The notes under the pieces: generated by a model
What the model was told of the DNA's origin: nothing
Databases searched by the model: none
Seen by the model: only the letters and a program-made list of their open reading frames with translations
Part shown: in pieces, positions 18,801 to 27,366 of the stretch
How the letters are laid out: the number at the start of each line of letters is the position of its first letter
Numbering within the stretch: position 1 is the stretch's first letter
Made by a program: the position numbers and the translations under genes
Assembly: GCF_014698045.1 (NCBI RefSeq)
Contig: NZ_JACJSE010000006.1
Span: 342,522-406,521 of the forward strand
Direction: 5' to 3'
From: Aulosira sp. FACHB-615
GTDB lineage: Bacteria > Cyanobacteriota > Cyanobacteriia > Cyanobacteriales > Nostocaceae
DNA length: 64,000 bases

Positions 18801-21656
18801 TTTCACACGGCTGGGCTATTTACATCACATCGCAAATTCCACATTCGAGACATCCTACCTCTGGTGCAAGAGGGATATACAACAGGATTGGAAGTTGGCA
18901 ACATAGAATATGTGGGATACAATGCCCATGCTTTTTGTGCTAATTCCTTCTGGTGCGGTCGTCCTCTGGATACCTTAGAGCCAGAAATTCGAGCCTATCA
19001 CCAGGCGTTAGTCCAAATGAGTCAATTGACCCCAGCAAATTGGTGTCGAGTCTATTGGCAAGGTACTTTAAATTTGTTAGGAGATGCAGAATCTCCCCAT
19101 ATTTTTGCGGGGGAAGCCATTGAAGAGACAGAGTTTCTTTCACAAATAATTTCAGCTCGTGACCTGCTGTGCTTATACGCATTTTATGTGTTTAAGCTGA
19201 TGTTGTGTTGCTTATTTGACGAGGTAGAAACGGCTCGGATTTATGCTGTTGAAGTAAAACGCTATTTTAACGGTGGTGTGGGAACGCTAGGGGAAGCGGA
19301 ATTTTATTTCTACGATTCTTTGACTGTGTTGGCTACTTTGCGACAGGGATTAGAAGAGCGATCGCCATTGCTGCAACAGGTAGAAGAAAATCAAACAAAA
19401 CTGCAACAACAATGGGCGAACTATGCGCCCATGAATCATCAGCATAAGTTTGACCTAGTTGAAGCTGAACGCTATGGGATTTTAGGAAAATACTATGAAG
19501 CAGGAGACTGGTACGATCGCGCTATTTCCGGTGCTAAAGCCAACGGCTATATCCAAGAAGAAGCTTTAGCTAACGAATTAGCCGCTAAATTTTACCTCGA
19601 TTGGGGGAAAGAGAAAATCGCCGCAGGTTATATACAGGAAGCATATTATTGTTATGCCCGTTGGGGAGCAAAAGCCAAAATCGCCGACTTAGAAATACGC
19701 TATCCCCAATTACTTGCACCTATATTACAGCAAAGCCGTTCTGTTGTTTCCACTAACGAAACTATCTTCACTGTGGGGACTGTCACAAAAAGTAGTTCTT
19801 CGGCTTCTAGCAGCAGTGTCTCACATACCCTAGATTTAACCGCAATTCTCAAAGCATCTCAAACTATCTCCGGTGAAATCGAACTAGAAAAACTGCTGTC
19901 ATCGTTGCTTTCCATCGTGATTGAAAATGCTGGGGCTGATAAATGTGTGTTAATGCTGTTGCAAGATAATAACTTACTAATTCAAGGTTCAATTACCCAG
20001 GGTTCTGAGCCAATTGTGTTGCAAAGTCTTCCCATTGCAGACAGCCAGGATATTCCCCACAAACTCATTTACAAAGTCAAAAACAACCAACAAACTGTAG
20101 TGTTACTGGATGCAAACGCAGATATCACTTTCGCCAATGACCCCTATATTATCCGTCAACAGCCTCAGAGTGTTTTGTGCAGCCCGATTTTAAATCAAGG
20201 TAAGTTACTAGGGATTTTATATCTAGAAAATAATTTAGTGACGGGGGCGTTTAAGAGCGATCGCGTCGAAATCCTCAACCTACTCTGCTCCCAAGCCGCC
20301 ATTTCCCTAGAAAATGCCCGACTTTATCAACTTTCTCAGAAATCAAAACAACAGCTAGAGCGATCGCTTGATGAATTAAGTGCTGCACAACTTCGCTTGC
20401 AAGCATCAGGAAAACGACTCCAGCTATTGGTAGAACAAACTCCACTGGCAGTCATAGAGTGGGATACTAATTTTTGCGTTACTGACTGGAATCCAGCAGC
20501 AGAAAGGATATTTGGCTACACCAAACAGGAAGCTTTAGGTCGTCAACTCCAATTCATTATTCCTCCAACAATTCAAATACAAATTGACCAAATTGTATGC
20601 AATCTTCTATCACAACAAGGTGGCAATTACAAGATCAATGAAAATATTACCAAAGATGGCAAAACTATTATTTGTGCTTGGTATAATAATCCCCTTGTCA
20701 ATGCAGATGGTGAGTTAATTGGAGTTGCTTCCCTAGCAGATGATATTACTGAGCGTCAACTTGCCGCAGTCCAACTTCAACAAAAAGCACAGGAGTTAGA
20801 ACAAGCATTACAAGACTTACAACAAGCCCAATTACAAATGGTGCAAACTGAGAAAATGTCAGCCTTGGGTAACTTAGTCGCTGGTGTCGCCCACGAAATG
20901 AATAATCCTTTGGGCTTTATTGCAGCTACTCTCAAACAAGCTAAACCCACCTTTGCCGATATTATCGAACACTTAAAAATCTATCAAGAAACCTTACCCG
21001 ATAAAACTGAAGAAATCCTCGACCACGAGGCAGAAATTGATTTGGAATATACCATAGAAGACTTGCCTAAAATGCTGGATTCCATGACAATGGCTTGTGA
21101 TAGATTAAAAAATATCAGCACTAGCCTACGCACTTTCTCCCGTGCTGACAGAGATTACAAAGTACCATTTAATCTTCACGAAGGCATTGATAGTACAATT
21201 TTAATTCTCAAACATCGTCTCAAAGCCAACGAACAACGTCCGGCGATTGAAGTAGTAACTAATTACGCTAATTTACCTCAACTTGAATGTTTCCCTGGGC
21301 AATTAAATCAGGTATTTATGAATATTTTGGCGAATGCCATTGATGCTTTAGATGAATCAAATCACGGACGGAGTTTTGCAGAAATTCAAGCTCATCCTAA
21401 CCAAATTACAATCACCACATCAATAGCAGATAAATTTGTCAAAATCTCCATTGCTGATAATGGTAAAGGAATGAGTGCAGAGGTAAAACATAAAATCTTT
21501 GACCATTTATTTACTACCAAGGGAGTCTGCAAAGGTACGGGCTTAGGATTAGCGATCGCGCGGCAAATTATCGAAGAAAAGCACGGCGGTAAAATTACGG
21601 TTAATTCGATTTTAGGTGAGGGAACAGAATTTATAATTTCCCTGCCGATTATATAA
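15816..21656 (+). CDS. Giant hybrid Ser/Thr-AAA-GAF-PAS-histidine kinase, type B (gene 2)
   Basis: 1946 residues with the same plan as gene 1 but clearly closer to gene 4 (both begin MIDTLVKIPGYRIS). Walker A lies at G334-T341, and the GAF (~1340-1505) follows a serine-rich linker near 1325-1335. The PAS (~1520-1645) is of the gene 1 type, and H1693 is in AHEMNNPLG. The segment just before the G2 box reads KGVCKGTG, Cys replacing a Gly found in all three sisters, which might weaken ATP binding. The stretch around 18050-19400 has a less AT-rich codon style and diverges most from gene 4. No convincing ribosome-binding site precedes the ATG. Likely cotranscribed with gene 1. Confidence 0.93.
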   Translation: MIDTLVKIPGYRISEELYNGSRTLVYRAVRESDSIPVVIKLLKNPYPSFSELLLFRNQYTIGKNLNSPLIIQTYSLEPLHNGYMLVMEDFGGISLKDYFSKNQGLASLEEFLILAIALCDTLNLLYHERIIHKDIKPSNILINPETKQIKLIDFSIASLLPRETQTLVNPNVLEGTLAYISPEQTGRMNRGIDYRTDFYSLGVTFYEFLTGELPFSSNDAMELVHSHIAKIPPLLHAINRDIPSVISEIVSKLMAKNAEDRYQSALGLKFDLEKCLTQLRETGEIQSFAIASRDLCDRFIIPDKLYGRETEVNTLLEAFERVSQGTTEMMLVAGFSGIGKTAVVNEVHKPIVRQRGYFIKGKYDQFNRNIPFSAFVQAFRDLMGQLLTESDVQIEQWKHKILEAVGENGQVIIEVIPELENIIGAQLPVVELSGAAAENRFNLLFQKFTQIFTTKEHPLVIFLDDLQWADSASLKLIQLLIANTGHLFIIGAYRDNEVNPGHPLLLTLGEIQKTQTKINTITLAALSQVQVNKLAADTLKCPEDVAWNLSVLIYQKTQGNPFFTTQLLKALHQDKLIQFDFELGCWQCDISQVSIKVVTDDVVAFMSLQLRKLPPSTQEILQLAACIGNSFDLATLAIVSQQSQIETAACLWKALQEGLILPISDVYKFYIGTETLRHTSENQQIVNYKFLHDRVQQAAYSLIPDEQKQATHYQIGQLLLSKISPEDTEERIFELVGQLNHGQTLMSEQHQRDDLARLNLIAARKARTTTAYQGGREYVRVGLSLLGETAWQRQYEITLAFYELAAELASLCGDYAAMESVIETVIEQAQSVLEKVNVYRIRIVSLISQNKLLESIEVARNVLALLGLPLPETMTEADFPPIIAEVNQLIGERDIEDLVHLPRMSDRRIMAIVEIMTRLFSSAYISGSSLYVALVTIPVKLSIEYGNTLASIAAYSCYSIIVANFLQDVNAGVKFNQLAIQLTSALEAKVMKPEAFHTAGLFTSHRKFHIRDILPLVQEGYTTGLEVGNIEYVGYNAHAFCANSFWCGRPLDTLEPEIRAYHQALVQMSQLTPANWCRVYWQGTLNLLGDAESPHIFAGEAIEETEFLSQIISARDLLCLYAFYVFKLMLCCLFDEVETARIYAVEVKRYFNGGVGTLGEAEFYFYDSLTVLATLRQGLEERSPLLQQVEENQTKLQQQWANYAPMNHQHKFDLVEAERYGILGKYYEAGDWYDRAISGAKANGYIQEEALANELAAKFYLDWGKEKIAAGYIQEAYYCYARWGAKAKIADLEIRYPQLLAPILQQSRSVVSTNETIFTVGTVTKSSSSASSSSVSHTLDLTAILKASQTISGEIELEKLLSSLLSIVIENAGADKCVLMLLQDNNLLIQGSITQGSEPIVLQSLPIADSQDIPHKLIYKVKNNQQTVVLLDANADITFANDPYIIRQQPQSVLCSPILNQGKLLGILYLENNLVTGAFKSDRVEILNLLCSQAAISLENARLYQLSQKSKQQLERSLDELSAAQLRLQASGKRLQLLVEQTPLAVIEWDTNFCVTDWNPAAERIFGYTKQEALGRQLQFIIPPTIQIQIDQIVCNLLSQQGGNYKINENITKDGKTIICAWYNNPLVNADGELIGVASLADDITERQLAAVQLQQKAQELEQALQDLQQAQLQMVQTEKMSALGNLVAGVAHEMNNPLGFIAATLKQAKPTFADIIEHLKIYQETLPDKTEEILDHEAEIDLEYTIEDLPKMLDSMTMACDRLKNISTSLRTFSRADRDYKVPFNLHEGIDSTILILKHRLKANEQRPAIEVVTNYANLPQLECFPGQLNQVFMNILANAIDALDESNHGRSFAEIQAHPNQITITTSIADKFVKISIADNGKGMSAEVKHKIFDHLFTTKGVCKGTGLGLAIARQIIEEKHGGKITVNSILGEGTEFIISLPII

Positions 21657-21835
21657 AAAGGAATCAGAAGACAGAATTGGTGAATACTTCACTCATAAGA
21701 TACACCTAGCTTGTCTAAGGATTCACTGATCTGTGTTGTTCACATCTCAAATAGGAATACCATATTGTCTGATTAATAAATTCAGTAATTCATAATCTCT
21801 TTAACTAATTATTAGTGATTAAACCTCTCACAAAT

Positions 21836-21846
21836 GGGAATACTAA
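21836..21846 (+). promoter_or_regulatory. GGGAATACTAA motif before kinase gene 3
   Basis: Third copy of the motif, 87 bp before the start of gene 3, within the 266-bp spacer that separates the two gene pairs. Apart from this motif the spacer differs from the two short spacers. Confidence 0.45.
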
Positions 21847-21922
21847 GTTTATCTAAACTTGCTGCGCGTGGTTTCATCCATGTAGAGAAGCAACCACCCA
21901 AAGAAACTAGAGGTATATATCA

Positions 21923-24900
21923 ATGACTACTGAGTTGCAGACACCCGTCATTCCTGGATATCAAATTAGTTCTCAATTGTATGCAGGTTCTAGAACCATA
22001 GTATATCGTGCTATCCGTCAAGTTGATCAACTGCCAGTAGTCATCAAACTTCTCACTTCCGAATATCCGAGTTTTCACGAGTTATTGCAATTTCGGAACC
22101 AATACACAATTAGTAAAAATCTGCAAATTTCGGGTGTTATTCGTCCCTTGTCATTAGAAACTTATGGGCATGGTTATATATTAGTGATGCCGGATACGGG
22201 AGCGATCGCTCTAAGAGAATATATCAAAACCACGACTCTTTCTTTAGCGGAATTTTTAGCGATCGCGATTCAACTCAGTAATATTCTGCAAGATTTACAT
22301 CAACACCGTGTAATCCACAAGGATATTAAACCTGCGAATATCCTGATTCATCCCCATAGCAAACAGATACAATTAATTGACTTTAGTATTGCTTCTTTAT
22401 TACCGCGAGAAACTCAAGAAATCAAAAGTCCCAATGTTTTAGAAGGGACACTTGCTTATATTTCTCCAGAACAAACCGGGAGAATGAACCGGGGTATTGA
22501 TTACCGCAGTGATTTTTATTCTTTGGGTGTGACTTTTTATGAACTGTTGACGGGGACTTTACCGTTTATCTGCGATGATCCAATGGAGTTAGTGCATTGT
22601 CATATCGCCAAAACTCTGATTTTGGGTAATCAAATAGATATTCCCCAGGTAATTGCAGATATTGTGCTGAAATTAATGGCGAAAAACGCCGAAGATAGAT
22701 ATCAAAGTGCTTTAGGATTAAAGCATGATTTAGAAACTTGCACTCAGCAATTACAAGATACTGGTACAATTACCAATTTTGCCATTGGACAACGGGATAT
22801 TTGCGATCGCTTTCTCATCCCCGAAAAACTCTACGGACGTGAAGCCGAAGTTATCAGCCTGTTGCAAGCCTTTGAACGTGTCGCCAAGGGTACATCTGAA
22901 ATGATGCTGGTTGCGGGATTTTCGGGAATTGGGAAAACCGCCGTCGTCAACGAAGTGCATAAACCCATCACCCGCCAGCAAGGCTACTTCATCAAAGGAA
23001 AATTTGATCAGTTTAACCGAAATATTCCCTTATTGGCTTTTGTCCAAGCTTTGCGCGATTTGATTGGGCAGTTATTATCAGAATCAGATACCCAATTAAA
23101 TCAATGGCGCAGTCAGATTCTCGCGGCTTTGGGCGATAATGGACAAGTTTTAATTGAAGTGATGCCAGAACTCGAAAGAGTCATTGGTAAACAACCACCT
23201 GCACCAGAATTATCAGGAACAGCCGCCCAAAACAGATTTAACTTATTATTTCAGAAATTTATTGCCGTCTTTACGACCGCCGAACATCCATTAGTGATGT
23301 TTATTGATGATTTGCAATGGGCAGATTCCGCATCTTTGCAATTAATTAAACTGCTGATGGCAGATAAAAATTATCTGTTATTGTTGGGCGCTTATCGAGA
23401 TAATGAAGTTTCGCCAACTCACCCGTTAATCTTAACAGTTGCAGAACTCCAGCAAGTTGGTAGAACTGTAAATACAATTACCCTTGCGCCTCTCACTTTG
23501 AGTGATACCAATCAGTTAATTGCCGATACACTACATTGTACAACTGAGCGATCGCTCCCCCTGACAGAATTAATTATCCGTAAAACCAAAGGGAATCCCT
23601 TTTTCATTACCCAATTTCTCAAAGCCTTACACGAAGATGGGGAAATTAAATTTAACCGTGAACAAGGCTATTGGGAATGTGATATTGCTCAAATTAATGC
23701 CTTATCTCTCACCGATGATGTGGTTGAGTTTATGGCACAGCAATTACAAAAGTTGCCTGATGAAACCCAAAATGTTCTTAAGTTAGCTGCTTGCATTGGT
23801 AATTCTTTTGATTTAGCTACCTTAGCAATTGTTTCCGAACAATTACAAATGGAAGCGGCAACAGCTTTGTGGAAAGCTTTGCAAGAAGGACTAATTCTGC
23901 CCCAAAGTGAAGTTTATAAATTTTATCTCAGCCACGAACAAGCAAATCAAAATACTCACAGAATTGAGAATTTAACTTATAAGTTTTTACACGATCGCGT
24001 CCAACAAGCTGCTTATTCTCTCATTCCTGACCGCCAAAAACAAGCTACTCACCGCAAAATTGGGGCATTACTTTTAAATAATACCTTAGAATCAGAGTTA
24101 GACAACCGAATTTTTGATATTGTCAATCAACTCAATATCGGTATTGAATTAATTACAGAACTATCCCCAAGAGAACAATTAGCCGAGTTAAACTTGCGGG
24201 CGGGACACAAAGCCAAAGTAGCTACCGCCTACGCGGCGGCTGTGAGTTATTTAAACACTGGTTTAACACTGTTAACCGAAAATTGCTGGCAAAATCAGTA
24301 TGCACTGACTCTGCAAATGTATGAATCTTTAGCAGAATCAGAATATTTAAATACTAATTTTGCCCAATCTAAATATTTCATTGATCAAACCCTATTATCG
24401 GCGCGTCAACCACTCGATAAAATCAAAGTTTATGAAATTCAAATCTTAGCTTACACCGCCCAAAATCAACTGCTAGAAGCTATCAATACAGGTAGGGAGG
24501 CTTTGAATTTACTGGGCGTTGATTTCCCAGAAGATTGTGATTTTGAGACGATGATTGCCGAACACCAACAACTCAAAATTATTTTAGGCGATCGCCCCAT
24601 CGAATCTCTCGCAAATTTACCAATTCTCCAAGCACCTGATCAATTGGCAGCAATGCGAATCTTAGTAGGTTTATTTGCATCTGTCTATTTAGCCAAACCA
24701 CAATTGTTACCTTTAAAGATATTCACAATGGTGAAAATCTGCATTCGATGTGGTAACTCTCCCCAAGCCGCCATCGCTTATAGTTTATATGGCTTATTTT
24801 TATGTGCGACTGGTGAAATTGAACGTGGCTATCAATTTGGGCAACTGGCAACTACTATTTTAGAGCAATTGCAAGCCAAAGAATTAACTAGTAAAGTAAA

Positions 24901-27292
24901 TCTGACTTTTGCTTTATTTATTAAACATTGGCGAGATTCTTTACGTTCCACATTACCTGTATTTTTATCTGGTTTAACCAGTGGTTTAGAACATGGTGAT
25001 TTAGAATATGTTGGTTATTGTGCCAACTGCTATTGCCAATTTTTATTTTGGACAGGTGAACATCTAGAAATTGCCGAAGCAGAAGCCGATAAATATTGTC
25101 TGCTCATTGAAGATATTAAGCAAGAAGCTTCGTTAATTTGGGCAAATACTTGGCGACAAACAGTGATTAATCTGCGTGGCAAAGCCGAAAACGTGATGAC
25201 GCTGGTTGGTACAAGTTTTGATGAAACTGTGACTTTACCTGCCTTAATTCAAAGTCGCAATGTCAACGGTATTTGCTATGTTTATCTTGCTAAACTTTTA
25301 CTCTGTTATTTGTTTGGTGATATTGACACCGCGAGAGAATACGCCAGCAAATTTGAAGAATATGAACAAGGGGCGGCGGGTTTATTAATTACTCCCCTGA
25401 AGAACTTTTATCAATCTTTGAGTTTATTGTCAGCATATTGCCCAGATACTCTCACAACAACTGTAGATTTAGAGAAGGTTGCCAAGAATCAACAATCTAT
25501 GCAGATATGGGCTGATCATGCCCCTGCGAATTATCTGCATAAGTTTCAACTAATAGAAGCAGAAACTTATCGGGTATTAGGCAAATATTATGAAGCCGGG
25601 GATTTGTACGATCGCGCGATCGCCCTCGCCCAAGCCAACGGCTACCTCCAAGAACAAGCCCTCGCCTATGAACTGGCTGCTAAGTTTTACCTCGCTTGGG
25701 GTAAAGAAAAAATCGCCACAACTTATATGCAGGAAGCTTACTACGGTTATGCCCATTGGGGTGCAGAAGCCAAAACCAAAGATTTAGAAAGTCGTTACTC
25801 TAATTTACTGCGTCCGATTTTTCAGCCAGCTACAGCAACTCTCAACCCCTTAGAAACCCTGGCGGCTGTGACTAGTTCTAATGTCTCATTTCATAGTGCC
25901 ACTACTGCCTCTTCTAACACCAGTTTGAATCTAGCTTTAGATTTTGCCGCTATTATCAAAGCCTCGCAAAGTCTTTCCAGCACCATTCAATTAGATGATT
26001 TGCTGTCTCAATTAACACAAATTATTCTGCAAAACTCTGGTGCTGATCACTGCGCCTTGATGTTACCCAACCGTGCGGGAATCTGGCAAGTCAGGGCGAT
26101 CGCCACAACCAACACCACAGAACTTTGTGCGGAACCTTTGGAGAACAATCCTAATTTGCCAGTCAAGCTGATACAGTACGTCAAAAACACCCAAGAAGTC
26201 GTAGTAGTTGACAATCTCAAAACTGATTTGCCTGTCATTGGTGAATATTTAACTCTGCACCAACCAAAGAGTGTATTGTGCTTACCAATTCTCAATCAAG
26301 GCAATTTAATTGGGATTTTGTACTTAAAAAATCAGTCTAGCAGTGGGGTGTTTACAAGCGATCGCATCTTGATTCTCAACTTTTTGTGTACTCAAGCCGC
26401 CATTTCCCTAGAAAATGCCCGCCTCTATCACCAAGCCCAAGAATATGCCCAACAGTTGGAACAATCCCAACTCCAAATAGTACAAAATGAAAAAATGGCA
26501 TCTTTGGGTAACTTAGTCGCCGGGGTTGCCCATGAAGTTAATAACCCCATTGGCTTTCTTTACGGGAGTATCCGTAACGCCCAAGAATACACCCAAGATT
26601 TAATCGGACATCTAGAACTGTATCAACAACATTATTCTGAACCTGCTGCCCCAATTCAAAATAATGCCCAAAATATCGACTTGGAATTTTTAATCGAAGA
26701 TTTACCCAAGTTGCTGCATTCCATGACAGAAGCAACGGAACGCATTAAATCTATTAGCAACAGTCTGCGTACCTTCTCCCGTGCCGATACAGTCAATAAA
26801 GTCATAGCTAACATTCATGATGGTTTGGATAGCACCTTAATGATTTTAAAATACCGCCTAAAAGCCAATGAACAGCGCCCCGCCATCAATATTCAACAAG
26901 AATATGGCCATATCCCAGAAATTGAATGCTTTCCTGGACAGTTAAACCAAGTATTTATGAATATCTTGGCTAATGCCATTGATATGTTTGATGAGATGGC
27001 GCAAACTCGCACATTTGCGGAATTACAAGCCCATCCCCAAGAAATTACGATCCGTACTTATGTCACTGCCAATCAAGTTTATATCCATATTCGAGATAAC
27101 GGCAAAGGTATAAGTGCAGATGTGACAAATCGCATCTTTGACCATTTATTTACTACTAAGGGAGTCGGTAAAGGTACGGGCTTGGGATTAGCTATAGCAA
27201 AGCAAATTATCGAAGAAAAACACGGCGGTAAAATCACAGTCAATTCTGCTCTAGGTGAAGGGACAGAATTTATCATCCAACTGCCAGTGTAA
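21923..27292 (+). CDS. Giant hybrid Ser/Thr-AAA-GAF-histidine kinase lacking PAS, type A' (gene 3)
   Basis: 1789 residues, the shortest of the four and closest to gene 1 over most of its length (MTTE start, PGYQIS, CDDPMELVHCHIAK, NAIDMFDEMAQT). The domains are Ser/Thr kinase (~8-275, DFS variant), AAA/STAND ATPase (Walker A from G332), helical region, GAF (~1345-1505) and then directly HisKA with H1537 and HATPase. The ~150-residue PAS of gene 1 is missing, GAF passing straight into a short coiled coil. An AGAGG site lies ~10 bases before the ATG, and the 266-bp upstream spacer makes a separate promoter plausible. It presumably senses through GAF or the helical region only. Confidence 0.93.
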   Translation: MTTELQTPVIPGYQISSQLYAGSRTIVYRAIRQVDQLPVVIKLLTSEYPSFHELLQFRNQYTISKNLQISGVIRPLSLETYGHGYILVMPDTGAIALREYIKTTTLSLAEFLAIAIQLSNILQDLHQHRVIHKDIKPANILIHPHSKQIQLIDFSIASLLPRETQEIKSPNVLEGTLAYISPEQTGRMNRGIDYRSDFYSLGVTFYELLTGTLPFICDDPMELVHCHIAKTLILGNQIDIPQVIADIVLKLMAKNAEDRYQSALGLKHDLETCTQQLQDTGTITNFAIGQRDICDRFLIPEKLYGREAEVISLLQAFERVAKGTSEMMLVAGFSGIGKTAVVNEVHKPITRQQGYFIKGKFDQFNRNIPLLAFVQALRDLIGQLLSESDTQLNQWRSQILAALGDNGQVLIEVMPELERVIGKQPPAPELSGTAAQNRFNLLFQKFIAVFTTAEHPLVMFIDDLQWADSASLQLIKLLMADKNYLLLLGAYRDNEVSPTHPLILTVAELQQVGRTVNTITLAPLTLSDTNQLIADTLHCTTERSLPLTELIIRKTKGNPFFITQFLKALHEDGEIKFNREQGYWECDIAQINALSLTDDVVEFMAQQLQKLPDETQNVLKLAACIGNSFDLATLAIVSEQLQMEAATALWKALQEGLILPQSEVYKFYLSHEQANQNTHRIENLTYKFLHDRVQQAAYSLIPDRQKQATHRKIGALLLNNTLESELDNRIFDIVNQLNIGIELITELSPREQLAELNLRAGHKAKVATAYAAAVSYLNTGLTLLTENCWQNQYALTLQMYESLAESEYLNTNFAQSKYFIDQTLLSARQPLDKIKVYEIQILAYTAQNQLLEAINTGREALNLLGVDFPEDCDFETMIAEHQQLKIILGDRPIESLANLPILQAPDQLAAMRILVGLFASVYLAKPQLLPLKIFTMVKICIRCGNSPQAAIAYSLYGLFLCATGEIERGYQFGQLATTILEQLQAKELTSKVNLTFALFIKHWRDSLRSTLPVFLSGLTSGLEHGDLEYVGYCANCYCQFLFWTGEHLEIAEAEADKYCLLIEDIKQEASLIWANTWRQTVINLRGKAENVMTLVGTSFDETVTLPALIQSRNVNGICYVYLAKLLLCYLFGDIDTAREYASKFEEYEQGAAGLLITPLKNFYQSLSLLSAYCPDTLTTTVDLEKVAKNQQSMQIWADHAPANYLHKFQLIEAETYRVLGKYYEAGDLYDRAIALAQANGYLQEQALAYELAAKFYLAWGKEKIATTYMQEAYYGYAHWGAEAKTKDLESRYSNLLRPIFQPATATLNPLETLAAVTSSNVSFHSATTASSNTSLNLALDFAAIIKASQSLSSTIQLDDLLSQLTQIILQNSGADHCALMLPNRAGIWQVRAIATTNTTELCAEPLENNPNLPVKLIQYVKNTQEVVVVDNLKTDLPVIGEYLTLHQPKSVLCLPILNQGNLIGILYLKNQSSSGVFTSDRILILNFLCTQAAISLENARLYHQAQEYAQQLEQSQLQIVQNEKMASLGNLVAGVAHEVNNPIGFLYGSIRNAQEYTQDLIGHLELYQQHYSEPAAPIQNNAQNIDLEFLIEDLPKLLHSMTEATERIKSISNSLRTFSRADTVNKVIANIHDGLDSTLMILKYRLKANEQRPAINIQQEYGHIPEIECFPGQLNQVFMNILANAIDMFDEMAQTRTFAELQAHPQEITIRTYVTANQVYIHIRDNGKGISADVTNRIFDHLFTTKGVGKGTGLGLAIAKQIIEEKHGGKITVNSALGEGTEFIIQLPV

Positions 27293-27327
27293 ATTTTTAC
27301 GTCATCATAGAGGAAAGTTGATCCTTT

Positions 27328-27338
27328 GGGAATACTAA
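27328..27338 (+). promoter_or_regulatory. GGGAATACTAA motif before kinase gene 4
   Basis: Fourth copy, 39 bp before the start, in a spacer matching the one before gene 2 nearly base for base. Confidence 0.45.
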
Positions 27339-27366
27339 ATCAAGACATTTTGAAGATTTAGTGATT

